A DNA stretch of 64,000 bases from Dryococelus australis (taxonomy: Eukaryota > Arthropoda > Insecta > Phasmatodea > Phasmatidae), in contig CM056994.1 in the NCBI GenBank assembly GCA_029891345.1, positions 57,009,251 to 57,073,250 on the forward strand, given 5' to 3'. A model generated the notes under the pieces. The model searched no databases, was not told the origin of the DNA, and saw only the letters and a program-made list of their open reading frames with translations. Positions within the stretch are counted from its first letter, which is position 1. Each line of letters starts with the position of its first letter. Shown here in pieces: positions 1-10,013 of this stretch. Both the position numbers and the translations under genes were made by a program.

Positions 1-504
1 CTAAACTGAATGTTAGGTGAGCCCTTGGAAAGTGAGATTTTTAAATGTATTTTTTGCAATACATCGGAAAAAAAGTAAAATGAAATTACAATTCTCTGAT
101 CATTGTTGCATGTTAGTGGGATCTGCAACTTAAGAGAAAACGTTGCGTGTTTAATTTAAATTTAAATTCACACAAAATATAAGTCAGTTCAGAAATCAAG
201 TATATATCTGAAAAAATATTGGCAGGATTCGCGGTTAAAAACTGAAAGTAAGACACATGATCGCTCGTAACATTGGTCGCTGTATACTTAGCCGGTTCAG
301 ACGTCAGCGTCAGTCTACGTCGTTGACACACTAAGGAATCTTATCTTAGTACTAGACCTCTTCTTAAAATAGCCTAAATCCCTCCTTCTGCACACTTATC
401 TCTGCCTGAGTAAACTGTCCTAGCTTTAGGATGGCACACATTACACATCATTTGTGATACTGAAGACCACTCCAGAAAAGCGTCTACACTCGATTAATGA
501 TGGC

Positions 505-507
<3 letters not shown>
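1..507. other. AT-rich noncoding sequence, no feature seen
   Basis: Stop codons occur frequently in all frames, and there is no CpG island or recognisable repeat. The short open frames here are of chance length. Confidence 0.5.
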
Positions 508-573
<66 letters not shown>

Positions 574-578
574 CGCGC
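508..578. repeat. (AG)n microsatellite with a (GC)5 end
   Basis: About 31 uninterrupted AG dinucleotides (508-569) are followed by GCGCGCGCGC. On the minus strand the tract yields a spurious poly-Ser-Leu reading frame that should not be annotated as a gene. Confidence 0.97.
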
Positions 579-1576
579 TAACCGTGGTTCACATCCTCTC
601 AAGCCTAAGTCGGCGTGATAGATCACTACGTCACTTTCGGTGACGTCATCGCTCTAGTCAGGCTGGTCCATTAAGTAGAGCAAAACTGACGATGACGTGA
701 AATAAATCAAATCAATGTCTATTACTTCAAATAACTTTTAAATGAGATTTCTGAGTTCAGATTAATAAATTTGGCCGTGGAAAATCATAAAATTGTGTAA
801 ATGAATAATATTGCGTAATTTTATAAATTAATCATTTGCGAGATAAATAATTATGTTTACCAACATATTGTGCTAGCATCAGGGCTGCAACATTAACTAT
901 TTAAATGAACTCATAAGTTGTCTACATACAAATAGAGGTTAAATACACTCCATATGACATAATCGAAATTAATATCAGAAAACAAACCTGACGTTATATA
1001 ATATTATGCTTCAATTACACAATTTTAACGAAAAATAACAATACTTTTCTGCTTGTTGTGTAAAGAACCAACGCCAAGTGTTTAACAAAGTTTCCTTGCT
1101 TTTAGATTTAATTGGTAATTTTTAGCTCTTTGTGTAGTAGACAAAAGATGTATTCCGATCTTAGGATTGGTCATGTAGCTACTTTGTCACATCCTCTATC
1201 ATACGTTAGGAGTTTGTCTGTGTTATTCCTGGTCTTCATGCAAAAGTATGAGCCTCTTAAGGCCCGTGTCGTAATTTCAGTTCTAGAGTAATTATTGCCA
1301 ATGTTTTATTATAGAGAATTTACATTTCACGAATTTTTTAATAGTTTTGTGCTCAATTTTCACTGTTACTTATATGCTAGTTGAAAAGTCAAGAACATAC
1401 AGTATTTATATATTATAAATGTGTTTCTGCCTTTTTGCAGCCAGAAAATAATACACAATAAAAATAGACCCGAAAGTATTTAACTCATAAAATGAAAATT
1501 TTCTATAATCAAACTTTTTAAATAATTTCTCAGAAACTGAAATAATGACAAGAAAACGAAGAATTTCTATGTATAT
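579..1576. other. AT-rich noncoding sequence
   Basis: Nothing gene-like is seen. A full TGACGTCA (CRE-type) octamer lies near 641, with no accompanying promoter structure. Confidence 0.45.
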
Positions 1577-2000
1577 TATATTCTCAGTTTTTTCACACTT
1601 TTAGGAGCAAACTTTTGGAAAATCGCACCATGTTTAACGCATTTGGTTCTTTCTTAATTAAGGCATACATTACACGCGTTTTATACTTGTGTTAACATTA
1701 AAATACCTTATTTTTTGTTAAATATAAATTTTATTTTGTTTTATCTGTAAATGATAACATTTCTTACATAATTAATGTGAATAAAGACAGCGAGGAAAAA
1801 TGTATGTCAGTAATGCCTAGTAAGTAGTAGTTCTTAAGTAAAATATTATTACACGGGGTACGCACTAATGCGGTGCGTTGTCCCTCTGGTGTAATTTTCT
1901 AGACTTAGTTAAGCTTAGTTTACATGAGGCAGACGAATATCCTGGAAGTAGAACTTTAAGCAGGGGGACAGAAAAGTTGGAAGTAACCGTGAATGGACCA
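1577..2000 (+). mobile_element. T2-family MITE, copy A (internally deleted)
   Basis: The stretch is about 424 bp and aligns along its length with copies at 36,680-37,102 and 40,204-40,630. Shared blocks include a GCCTAGTAAG..TAGTTCTTA block and an AATTTTCTAGACTTAGTT block. Its outer ends match the ends of the 1.9-kb elements at 27,440 and 50,203: the right end (AAGTTGGAAGTAACCGTGAA then TGGACC) is a diverged reverse complement of the T2 tip. The left tip (near TATATTCTCAG) is badly eroded. The family is non-autonomous, since no reading frame survives. A palindromic element begins immediately at its right end. Confidence 0.75.
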
Positions 2001-2002
2001 AG

Positions 2003-2335
2003 GCCATTGGTGCATGAAAGCAGTATATTTATTTATTTTATGTCATAACTTGCTTCACAGCGGATTTTTTTTTAAATTTGCCTCGTCAAGACGTAAACAA
2101 CTTTTAGCAACTCCTTACGTTGTTAGATATTCACTGGCGTCATTATCCTCGGAGAACTGATGGAACTTATCTGCAATCAGTGCTCCAATAATAACGACTG
2201 TAGTGAATGTCTAATAACATAAGAAGGCGCTGAAAGTTATTTACGTCTTGACGAGCCAAAAACCTTAAAAAAATCCGCTGTGAAACGAGTTATGACAAAA
2301 ATTATACAAATATACTGTTTTCATGCACCAATTGC
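2003..2335. mobile_element. 333-bp fold-back (palindromic) element
   Basis: The left half reverse-complements onto the right half over essentially the entire length. GGCCATTGGTGCATGAAAGC at the left corresponds to the complement of a TTTTCATGCACCAATTGCC stretch at the right. CACAGCGGATTTTTTT and CTCGTCAAGACGTAAA also recur in inverted order (2,056-2,095 against 2,245-2,284). The fold continues to a central loop of roughly 13 bases near 2,168, giving arms of about 160 bp. No target-site duplication is clear. It could be a fold-back MITE or a hairpin-RNA precursor. It abuts T2 copy A on one side and the CpG island on the other. Confidence 0.85.
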
Positions 2336-2379
2336 CTTACAGAAGGCCGCCGTTAAAACAGCACTGAGGAAAAAATACG

Positions 2380-2642
2380 ACCCCGGGGACGCAGTAGGCG
2401 GCGAGAGTTTTGGAAAGCCTTGTGCGTGCTTAAGAGGAACGGGTGTGGAGAGGAGGGGCGTAGTTGCGAGCGGCCGCCGCCAAGGGCGCTGCGGAAGGGG
2501 GGCGGGTGGACGGGCGGGAGTACGCATGCGCGGTGGTCCGCGCGCGCCAGTTTTCCCACGTCCATCAAACACGCCGGCCCAGCGCAGAAGCACTAGTAGC
2601 ACACAGCGCGCCGGCCAGCCGCGACGCAGAGCACCAGCCGTC
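2380..2642 (+). promoter_or_regulatory. CpG-island promoter and 5' UTR
   Basis: A sharp rise in G+C and CpG density against an AT-rich background. It contains GC-box-like GGGCGGG strings, a NotI-type GCGGCCGC, and ACGCATGCGCGG, which resembles the NRF-1 (Drosophila Ewg) site. No TATA box is seen, as is usual for CpG-island promoters. The island leads directly into the ATG at 2,643. The transcription start cannot be fixed from sequence alone. Confidence 0.7.
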
Positions 2643-2688
2643 ATGAAGGATGTTGTCTTGGAGGGCGCCGCGGGGCTCCCCCGGTCCG
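2643..2688 (+). CDS. Candidate first coding exon, gene not recognised
   Basis: The ATG (context CCGTCATGA) opens 15 codons plus one base (MKDVVLEGAAGLPRS), ending at a consensus splice donor, TCCG|GTAAGT at 2,689. The position just downstream of a CpG island, the GC-rich codons and the perfect donor argue for a real 5' exon with phase-1 splicing. The downstream exons are not recognisable, so the intron may be very long. The longer frame that reads through the donor to 2,786 is not expected to be translated once spliced. I do not recognise the peptide. Confidence 0.55.
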
Positions 2689-2694
2689 GTAAGT

Positions 2695-5600
2695 CCCTGC
2701 CACCCCCGCCTGCAACGACAGGGCTGCTGAATTCGTTCCCCGGCAAACAATCCCCGCACATTAAATGCATCAGTTTGAACCAGTAATGTATAGTTTTTTG
2801 GGGGAAAACTCTGCTTATTAAATTGATACCTCGGAACAATAGTGTTCAAAATTTAATTTTTTTTTTTCACGAGGAACAGTTTTCTCTCAAGCATTCTCGT
2901 GCTACATTATCCCATACAAAAGTATAACCATGAGATTTTAAGTTGTGAAACTTTTACATGTAACAAATGTCTGCACTGCATATTGTAAGGTAATTAATCA
3001 AAAGAACAGAAGTTTTTAGATTTAACATTGTTGTACTGAGGTAACGAAATGTTTAATTATTCAAGCATTTGCGTAGCGCTCAGTGAGAATTATATTCGGG
3101 AATTTGTTAGACCTATACATGCTTGAGGCCAGACTAGGGAGAAAGACTTGACAATTACTCTGTAAAAGACCCAATATAAAAAAAAAAAAACTACGACTTC
3201 CTAAACTGCCCACCATTCCCATTTGTTTAACATACCATTTTTTTTTTAAATTGTGTTATCCAGCCTTGCAGATCAAGCAGGCAAACTTAGCTAGTATTGT
3301 CCGTTAATACTGTAACATAGTTACTGACACAGCAGAGAAAACCAGTTAATATTTGATAAATACTCAACTGCGCACAGAAAAAAATGATGTAGCAGTCTTA
3401 AGGCGTGAGAATCTTGCTCGCACTGCAATTTACCCCTTTTTTTTTTTACTGCCCGAAAAACCCCGGAAGCGTACCGATTACAGAGGAAATCTTATCCAAC
3501 ACGCGAAAAATTACTGGTGTAATTGCAGATGAATGGTTGTGTCCGTACTATACTGCTGGTTTTTTGAAGAAATAAATTTTAAACAAATTTTGACCGACGA
3601 GATTGTGACTGTTTCTTTATTGATAACTCACGATAAGGTATACTAACGGGATGAAAATGTCAGTGATCATTAATTATTACTATTAGTGCGTGACTAGATT
3701 TTTTTGATGGGGCTTCAAGTTCAGCGGAAATGTGGATCTCCCCCCCCCCCCCCCAATTCCATAACATCTGTTCTTTGGAGATTGTCACGAGTGTTTATTT
3801 GATTCAGTACTTTGAAGAATGTCAAAAGAGCGATTACAAAAAAAAAGCGATGAAGTTTCGTGAAATAATATCTTTTAGTATTAAGGTTTTTTAACATTTT
3901 TAAACGTTTCCCCCATGCTTTCAAATTTTTTGACATAAATATCTACTTTTATTATTTAAGAAAGCACTTAAATGCTCAAGGAGTATTTAACTAAATAGAT
4001 AAATTATGTTGACAGTGGTTGTTTTAATAGGTGTTAAAAAGATCAGATTTTCCAAAATGCTATCAACTTCGTGATGAAAGGGCGCTAAGCATCATGTGAT
4101 TCATAACAAAAACTTTTTTAATACAAACCGCTCATGAGGGAAAAAAAGTTGGGGGGGGGGAATTGGGGCGTACATACTTTATATTATTACGGGCTACATT
4201 ATCTCAGATAATGGCGGCCATGTAACAGCGTAATGCAAACATTTGCGATTTTACTGTATTGGTTTTAATTAGTTTTGATTTTTCGTATGACGTAAAGAAG
4301 AATTTGAAATAGCTCTCTGCGATTTGAAAAATAACGCGACTCAAATGAAACACTCAACACTATCATATTTAGGATGGAATACGGTTAAATCACCACACGT
4401 CAGGTTAGAGCAGAACTAAATTTAAAATAAAACGCCAGTTACTACAGAAGGTGGACTTTACACTGTACGGTTGTCATGATAAATATAAAATATAACTGAT
4501 TTAACAACCGTTGCCATTTATGAAACTGCACGTTACTTTCGAATCGGTTTTTGGTGTGCTGGTGTACGTACAATCATCGCCTGGTATGTAATTTGACAAT
4601 TCTTTCTGAAGTTTTTAACAGCGAAATTTGACCATTTATCTGCTCGTGTGAGACAAGCTTTTCATCGATTAACTGGTAGCTTCAAATATAGGTATACAGC
4701 TGAAACTGGGTTCGAATAAGCGATCACCCGTTTCGTGCATCGCCACGTTCAATAAACCGACTCGCGATTAGTAACTGTATTGGATTTTCCCTGCTTTGTG
4801 CCCTTCAGTTCACGTTTTCTGCTTTCGCGATAAGTTTTACTGTACATAGGGGGCTGTATTTTATATTGGCCTTTGAAGAAGCAATTTTCTGTTTGTTGAA
4901 CCAGGAAATATGCGAGAAAGTATAACTCGGCCGTATCGCGGTGAAAAGAACTCAAATATTTAATGTTGATAGCGTCTTTTTACGAACTAAAATTGGAGGG
5001 GAAAATATTTCACTCAGTTGCTTTACAAAGGCTTTAATTTGCATTACGTTTCCTTGTGTGTGAAAATACTCGATTTATGTGGGAGCGTTATTATGCAAGT
5101 ATTCACTTCATAACTCATTACCTTGTAGGCATCCGAGTCGGAGGTAATTCGGCTCCCTTGCTGTTACGAAAGTTTACTTTTAACACGCAGTTTTGACGAT
5201 CAGTTTAGGAAGTAATAGCGCTGTAAAGCGACTTGAGTATTTCGTAATAGCATCGCAATTGCTGGGTATAAGGTTATTGTTCACCGCAAAAATGGGAAAA
5301 GTTATTTTGCTAACCGTGTCCAAAAGGCAATAACTAAAGATTTACTTTAAGGAAAAACATGTTTACAACTGGCACGGACGGGTTAATTTTAACGTTCGTT
5401 ACTGCCTACAGCTACCACCAAATAATGTGTGTCTCGGTTATAAAAAAGTTTCGCTTCTCCAGATGTTTGAAAAAATAATTGAAATGAATCGGGCAAAACT
5501 TCGATAGCTAAACAATGCCGGGAACGAAGAAAAATTGTTTCGGTACATCGTGACAGGTGGTTTAACAAGCAGCTAGTAGACGACATCCGTAGAGATGAGT

Positions 5601-5872
5601 GCACTGAGCAAAATAACGCTGCGTGTCTATTTGGCATAAACCAATAGGTCTACGTAACCCAGATGTTTAAAACTTTTTTTTTTTTTTTTTTTTCCAGAAT
5701 TGAAGTTGCCGTGCACACTCACGTGCAATTACTTTGCAGTTTGATGCTTGTTACACGAACGGCTCGTGTTGTCAGTCTGAACAAAGTAATGAGTAAAAAT
5801 TTGTTACTTAATATAATTGCTTTTTGCCAATACACATCGCTTAGTGCTGGAGGTCCAAAAACAATAGGGGTT
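2695..5872. other. AT-rich noncoding stretch, probably intronic or intergenic
   Basis: No exon, TIR or SINE was found. Homopolymer runs stand out: about 15 C at 3,740-3,754, 10 G at 4,151-4,160 and a long T run at 5,674-5,692. If the exon at 2,643 is real, this may be its first intron. Confidence 0.4.
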
Positions 5873-6003
5873 TTCTGTGTTGGGGACACTGCCGTTTGTT
5901 TTGCGTGAAAACGTCTACGTTGACGAGTTCGGGCCCCTTGATGTTTTTTTTTTTTTTACGTTCCCGGACCGCTTCGCTCGATCTTATAGGCATCACCACC
6001 GAT
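5873..6003 (+). repeat. Dispersed repeat, partner at 59,710-59,840
   Basis: It shares CGTTTGTTTTGCGTGAA, then TACGTTCCCGGACCGCTTCG (partner TACATTCCCGGCACCACTTC), CTCGATC and a G.ATCAC block, in the same order and orientation as a segment at about 59.7 kb. The partner begins within about 10-15 bp of the upstream end of the decayed pogo-type transposase, so this could be the flank of that transposon family. That relation is inference. Confidence 0.65.
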
Positions 6004-6017
6004 TGTTTCATTGAAGA

Positions 6018-6073
6018 AATTTCACTGATTGAATTAGTGACGTGAAACAATTTCACTGATCGAATAAGTGACG
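6018..6073 (+). repeat. Two direct copies of a ~30-bp unit with CACTGAT
   Basis: AATTTCACTGATTGAATTAG is followed 30 bp later by AATTTCACTGATCGAATAAG, each then TGACG. The same CACTGAT heptamer recurs at 6,690-6,850. Confidence 0.75.
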
Positions 6074-6213
6074 GCCGACGGCACTGAGGAATCAAATATT
6101 GTTTTTATTGAATGTAGCCAAATGTTACAATAAATTAACATATTTACGGTAGTTAATTATTTATATTGAGCAATTTATCGTAATTTAAAAAAAGTTTTTA
6201 AAAAAAAAATCCG

Positions 6214-6289
6214 TGTGGCCCGGATTTAACTCGTACACACTTTCCACTTCGCTTCTATGCCGTTAGCTTACCATTCGAGCTACGAAGTC
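6214..6289 (-). other. tRNA-like sequence (SINE head or tRNA pseudogene)
   Basis: Read on the minus strand, TAGCTCGAATGGTAAGCTA resembles a tRNA D-arm / box A with a self-complementary AGCT stem. GAGTTAAATCC about 45 bases later resembles box B (GGTTCGAATCC) with two changes. The acceptor stem does not pair, so it is not a functional tRNA gene. It may be the head of an old tRNA-derived SINE. Confidence 0.3.
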
Positions 6290-6690
6290 AAGTTTAAAAA
6301 TAAAGGGAAAATAAATGTGTAATAGTTCGTGTAGAATAGTTATATGCCTTTACTTTTCGTTTTTGGTTTAATTTATAGTTAGGATTGTTAAAACGAATAA
6401 TATAATGAGTGCCCTCGCTTCATCACATGATACGTTTAAACCTTCAAACAGAGCTCTGTGACGATTACATAAAAACGAAATAAAATACGTAAAAACGGAA
6501 TGAAAGGCTGAATGTTTATATTACCTCGTAAAATGGTGTTTTGAAAGAGGAAACACATTTTGGAAAGTATTTTGTACTAATTTTATTAGTTTATTCGGTA
6601 TTTCCCTTGATACACGTTAACGGTCATTTTCAAACGTTGTTTGACGGCCATTTTTACACGCAATGTAACTGATTTATCAGATAAAATATA

Positions 6691-6850
6691 CCACTGATAC
6701 AGTGAAAAAATGACTTACGAATCAGTGGGAAATGTAAGTGAAGGAAATTTGGCATTTTTTCACTGATGCATCAGTTAAATTCGCTTAAGTGACTGTTGCA
6801 TCACAGATACTGTTGACTGACTGAAACAGTAAAATTCTCACTGATTCAGA
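6691..6850. repeat. Cluster of CACTGAT/ATCAGTG motifs with a 13-bp inverted repeat
   Basis: The heptamer or its complement occurs around 6,692, 6,721, 6,761 and 6,839. CAGTGAAAAAATG (6,701-6,713) is the exact complement of CATTTTTTCACTG (6,753-6,765). The cluster lies 250-410 bp upstream of the candidate first exon at 7,103, so a regulatory role is conceivable but not shown. Confidence 0.55.
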
Positions 6851-7102
6851 TTGAGTGTTGCCACTGCGGTAACGACAGTCGGTGACAAGTCACAAATAAT
6901 TCTGCTGAACTCTCATCGTACATCTTATTGATAGGGCCACAAGTATTTCGTTGATTTATTTCGCAGCAGGCTATTCTTCAAAGTTGCCTATTCACTCGGA
7001 ACGACTATTGCTCGTTTGTGGGTTGCTGCCGCAGTGAGAAACCTTTGTACTTTAACTACGTAACACCATTGCTTTCTGTTCATTACCAACGTGCAGTCTA
7101 AC

Positions 7103-7177
7103 ATGGCGTTTCTGAAGAATAGTTGCCAGGGAACGGGCCTGCGGAATCTGCCGACTAAGCCACCGTCTGTGAAGCAG
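7103..7177 (+). CDS. Candidate first coding exon, possible mitochondrial presequence
   Basis: The ATG has a favourable insect start context (CTAACATGG) and opens exactly 25 codons, ending at AAGCAG|GTAACC (donor at 7,178), phase 0. The peptide begins MAFLKNSCQGTGLRNLPTKP, carries lysine and arginine and no acidic residue, which is typical of a mitochondrial targeting presequence; that reading is inference. The 250 bp upstream are moderately GC-rich with no TATA box. I cannot name the gene. No acceptor or second exon is recognised nearby. The frame closes soon after the donor if unspliced. Confidence 0.45.
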
Positions 7178-7495
7178 GTAACCGTACTAATTAGTATTTA
7201 TGGTACAATGTCATCTGGGGATTCCGTCGCATGATCGCTAGCTCGCACTTTCCGAGTCTGCTTAAGACTTCATACTTAAGTATACGTGACAAATGGGCAT
7301 ATGAACTTGCGTACGATAATTATAGTTCATCCGAACCCAACTTTTATGGTATACACAAGCCTTAGTCTGGGGCACAAAAATCCCTTCCCCCGGAATCCTA
7401 TCGTGCAGCCATCGAAAGAATTCGCGAAATACTCGGGGATCTGTCGTGCCCACTCGCTGCTTTCTGCGCATGGAGTAATTTGCACATAGCGGGAG

Positions 7496-7740
7496 GCCGC
7501 TGTGGTCTAGTGGTCAGATCACTCTCCTTGCTCGGTGTTGAACCACCTTAGACGCCCGGCGGGGTCGCCAGGTTTTCAGCATGTTGGAAATATGGCGGAC
7601 ATTTCCTCATAGGTCACCCGTTTTCCAAGCCACTTCATTCCACTGTCGTTCCATTTTCACTTCGCCTTCCACTCACTGGCGCTCAAGACCTCGATGTTAA
7701 GCGCCTGACGCAAAACCTTGCCAACCCAGCTCGAAAATTT
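7496..7740 (+). mobile_element. tRNA-derived SINE, family S1
   Basis: The head GCCGCTGTGGTCTAGTGGTC is a box-A-like tRNA start (compare the copy at 49,928: CTACAGTGGTCTAGTGGTCA). The box B region is scrambled. The body contains GGCGGGGTCGCC, a CACTTCGCC.. block and CTCAAGACCTCGATGTTAAG shared with the other S1 copies. It is diverged relative to them. Confidence 0.7.
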
Positions 7741-9865
7741 CACTAATTATTTCGCCCGCAGTCAGAGGACTGGAAACTGAATCCTCGTCTTGAAGCCTGT
7801 TCATATAATAAATCTGGCGTGTACGCTGGAAAGACAACCTTGGTCTCAGGGATGCGTGAAAGGTGTGTAGACATGGTCACATGGTCTGCCTATCTTGCCA
7901 CGCGCTAGGGAACAACCGGCCGATAAGGATGCCACTGCGGCGTAGCTAGCCTGAGTCACAGCACGAAGGCTAACACAGGCGAGATTGCTGCTTCTGCAGC
8001 AAATCACAGCAGCACACGCTCCGGCCGTGTCCGAATTGACAAATTTATACAGGTGGCGCTGCCTATACTGTACCATAGTCAGCAAGACACGGCCAATAAG
8101 ACAACTTAGGAGTAATTCCCAGTTAGTTAACTGAGTACGCTACTTCAGACAGACCGTCTCGTCACGCCCATTCTGTATACGTACTCGTTCTGCGGCGCTG
8201 ATTACGTGTATGGTGCGTGGGATGTAAATAACGAAGTCTTGTTCTCTTAACTCTCAAGATTAGATTAAATAGCCTCACAAGACGATAAACACAGGAGACT
8301 ATGGCGTTAAATATTTACTTTTCTCCAGATACTCGAAAGTAACGCTCATCGTTTAGCTAATGGGAAATGATACTTCATATACAATTTACTAGTTTTTTAA
8401 ATCATATTTCGTTTAAGGCGGCCTATAAAATTTTTTCAAGACTCCAGAGCATAAACAATAAATTTTCCTAAAATTCTTGATATTATTGTCAATTTTGTAA
8501 CGGACGAGAAGAAATGAGTGGTTGTTTTGTGCGAGCAGTCATTACGGAGATAATTAAAACTACAAATTTACCGCTAGCGGATTCACCGAATATATTAAGC
8601 AATGCTTTGTTCACTGTTGGTCTGCGAAACCAAATATGCAATAGCATGTTGTAGTGACAATAAACGAAGTTTTAAATGACAGGAATCAATCGCCATTACA
8701 GTAACGAGCGTCTTTTGATAATGGAATTTCGTTTATTCTCATTCTGAGTGACATGGGACCGATTCCTGTATCCCATAAAAGGAAATACGTTTTGCTTAGT
8801 GGTTTTAATCACAGTTTCAAGTAAATAAAGGTTGCAGTTCCTTCATGCTAATCTCTAATTTTCACTCTTGATTAGGTCACGAGAAAGTATAACTATGAAA
8901 ATTAAATAAGCTGTCATTGCCTCTAAATTAAGGGCACCACTTACCAGGTCTACAACCACAGAATTTAGATACCTTAAGAATATCTATTTCAAAGAAAAAT
9001 ATTTTACATGAAATTTCTTGAATATTGGAACGTTATTAAATCTTACCAGTATTCACGTTTGATTTTTTTTAAATTTACATTTGACTAAAAATAAAATATC
9101 AATTAATGACCATTTTGGAGATTTCGTAACGTGGCAGTATTTTCCGAGAATGTTGCGTTGAGTATTATTTTGTTTGAAACGGTTATCTTCAAAGTTAATG
9201 TGTTGAGAAGGAATTGATTCCCCATTTGTACTACATGGTCGCAGGTTTGGTAGACAGTCTTTAAAATAATGTATTGTAACGCACAGCCTCATTTACGTTG
9301 TACTGAAACCTCCACCTAAGCAGTTTTCTCTACCAGTCATACATATATTTTCTATTGGTATAGTCCTCTTAAGATCAAGGCAGCATTGACTGCGATATAC
9401 TTTAACTGTGTGTGAACGCTATTCCTTTGAAAGTCAAACTAGGTTAAGCTATTACATGCGAGACCCTTTCCATACGGTTTGCGAGGGCACTTTGAAACAT
9501 ACAAATATTCCTATATTCTTTACTGCACGTCTTCAGGCATTCCTCAGACTTCCTTTTATAATGATCGCTATTGTTCCACTTGCTGCGGTGATCCAGTCCG
9601 CAGGAACGACTGGCATCTGTTCTCAGTTCCAGGGATCCATCCTAACTCTTCTGGTGCGCTATTTTGACTCGTTGACTATATGGTGCTTGATTTTTATGAC
9701 TTTTAAAAATTTATTAAAATGTGAAGATTTTGTTTTTCAAAAACCCAAAATAGAATTTAAAACTTTAAATGCTATTTTATGTAACAAACTATTTTCGTGT
9801 ACACGGTAATTTCAGATGTAAAAATATTCTAATGGGAGCGAAATAAGTTTCAGCACTTACCAGAG
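7741..9865. other. Noncoding stretch, no gene recognised
   Basis: Moderately GC-rich to 8,200, then AT-rich. The longest frame (9,408-9,809 plus, 133 codons) has no recognisable domain, biased codons or splice context, and is treated as chance. Confidence 0.4.
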
Positions 9866-10013
9866 TAGGCGCTGAAAGTCTAAGATAGATCGATCGCAGC
9901 TCTGTGAGTGGAGAACATTACATCACTACTCCTAAAGGGGATCGGAACGATCGCATCGGAAGATGCGACCGTTCTGAGTGTTCGACAAGAGGCATGGCCT
10001 ACTCAGTGTCCTT
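9866..10013. repeat. Imperfect inverted repeat with a 13-bp hairpin
   Basis: GAACGATCGCATC, GGAA, GATGCGACCGTTC (9,947-9,976) folds to a stem with one mismatch and a GGAA tetraloop. Outside it, CCAGAGTAGGC (about 9,860) and GCCTACTCAGTG (about 9,997) are inverted and roughly 75% complementary. The whole could be a small fold-back MITE. Confidence 0.5.

Noticed and set aside
441..626. 61-codon minus-strand frame rich in Ser-Leu
   Set aside because: It is the translation of the (AG)n microsatellite.
2280..2849. 168- and 172-codon frames on opposite strands
   Set aside because: A GC-rich CpG island has few stops. Only the short ATG-to-donor exon at 2,643 has gene-like context.
9408..9809. 133-codon plus-strand frame, partly hydrophobic
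   Set aside because: No recognisable domain, start context or promoter, and the sequence is as AT-rich as its surroundings.
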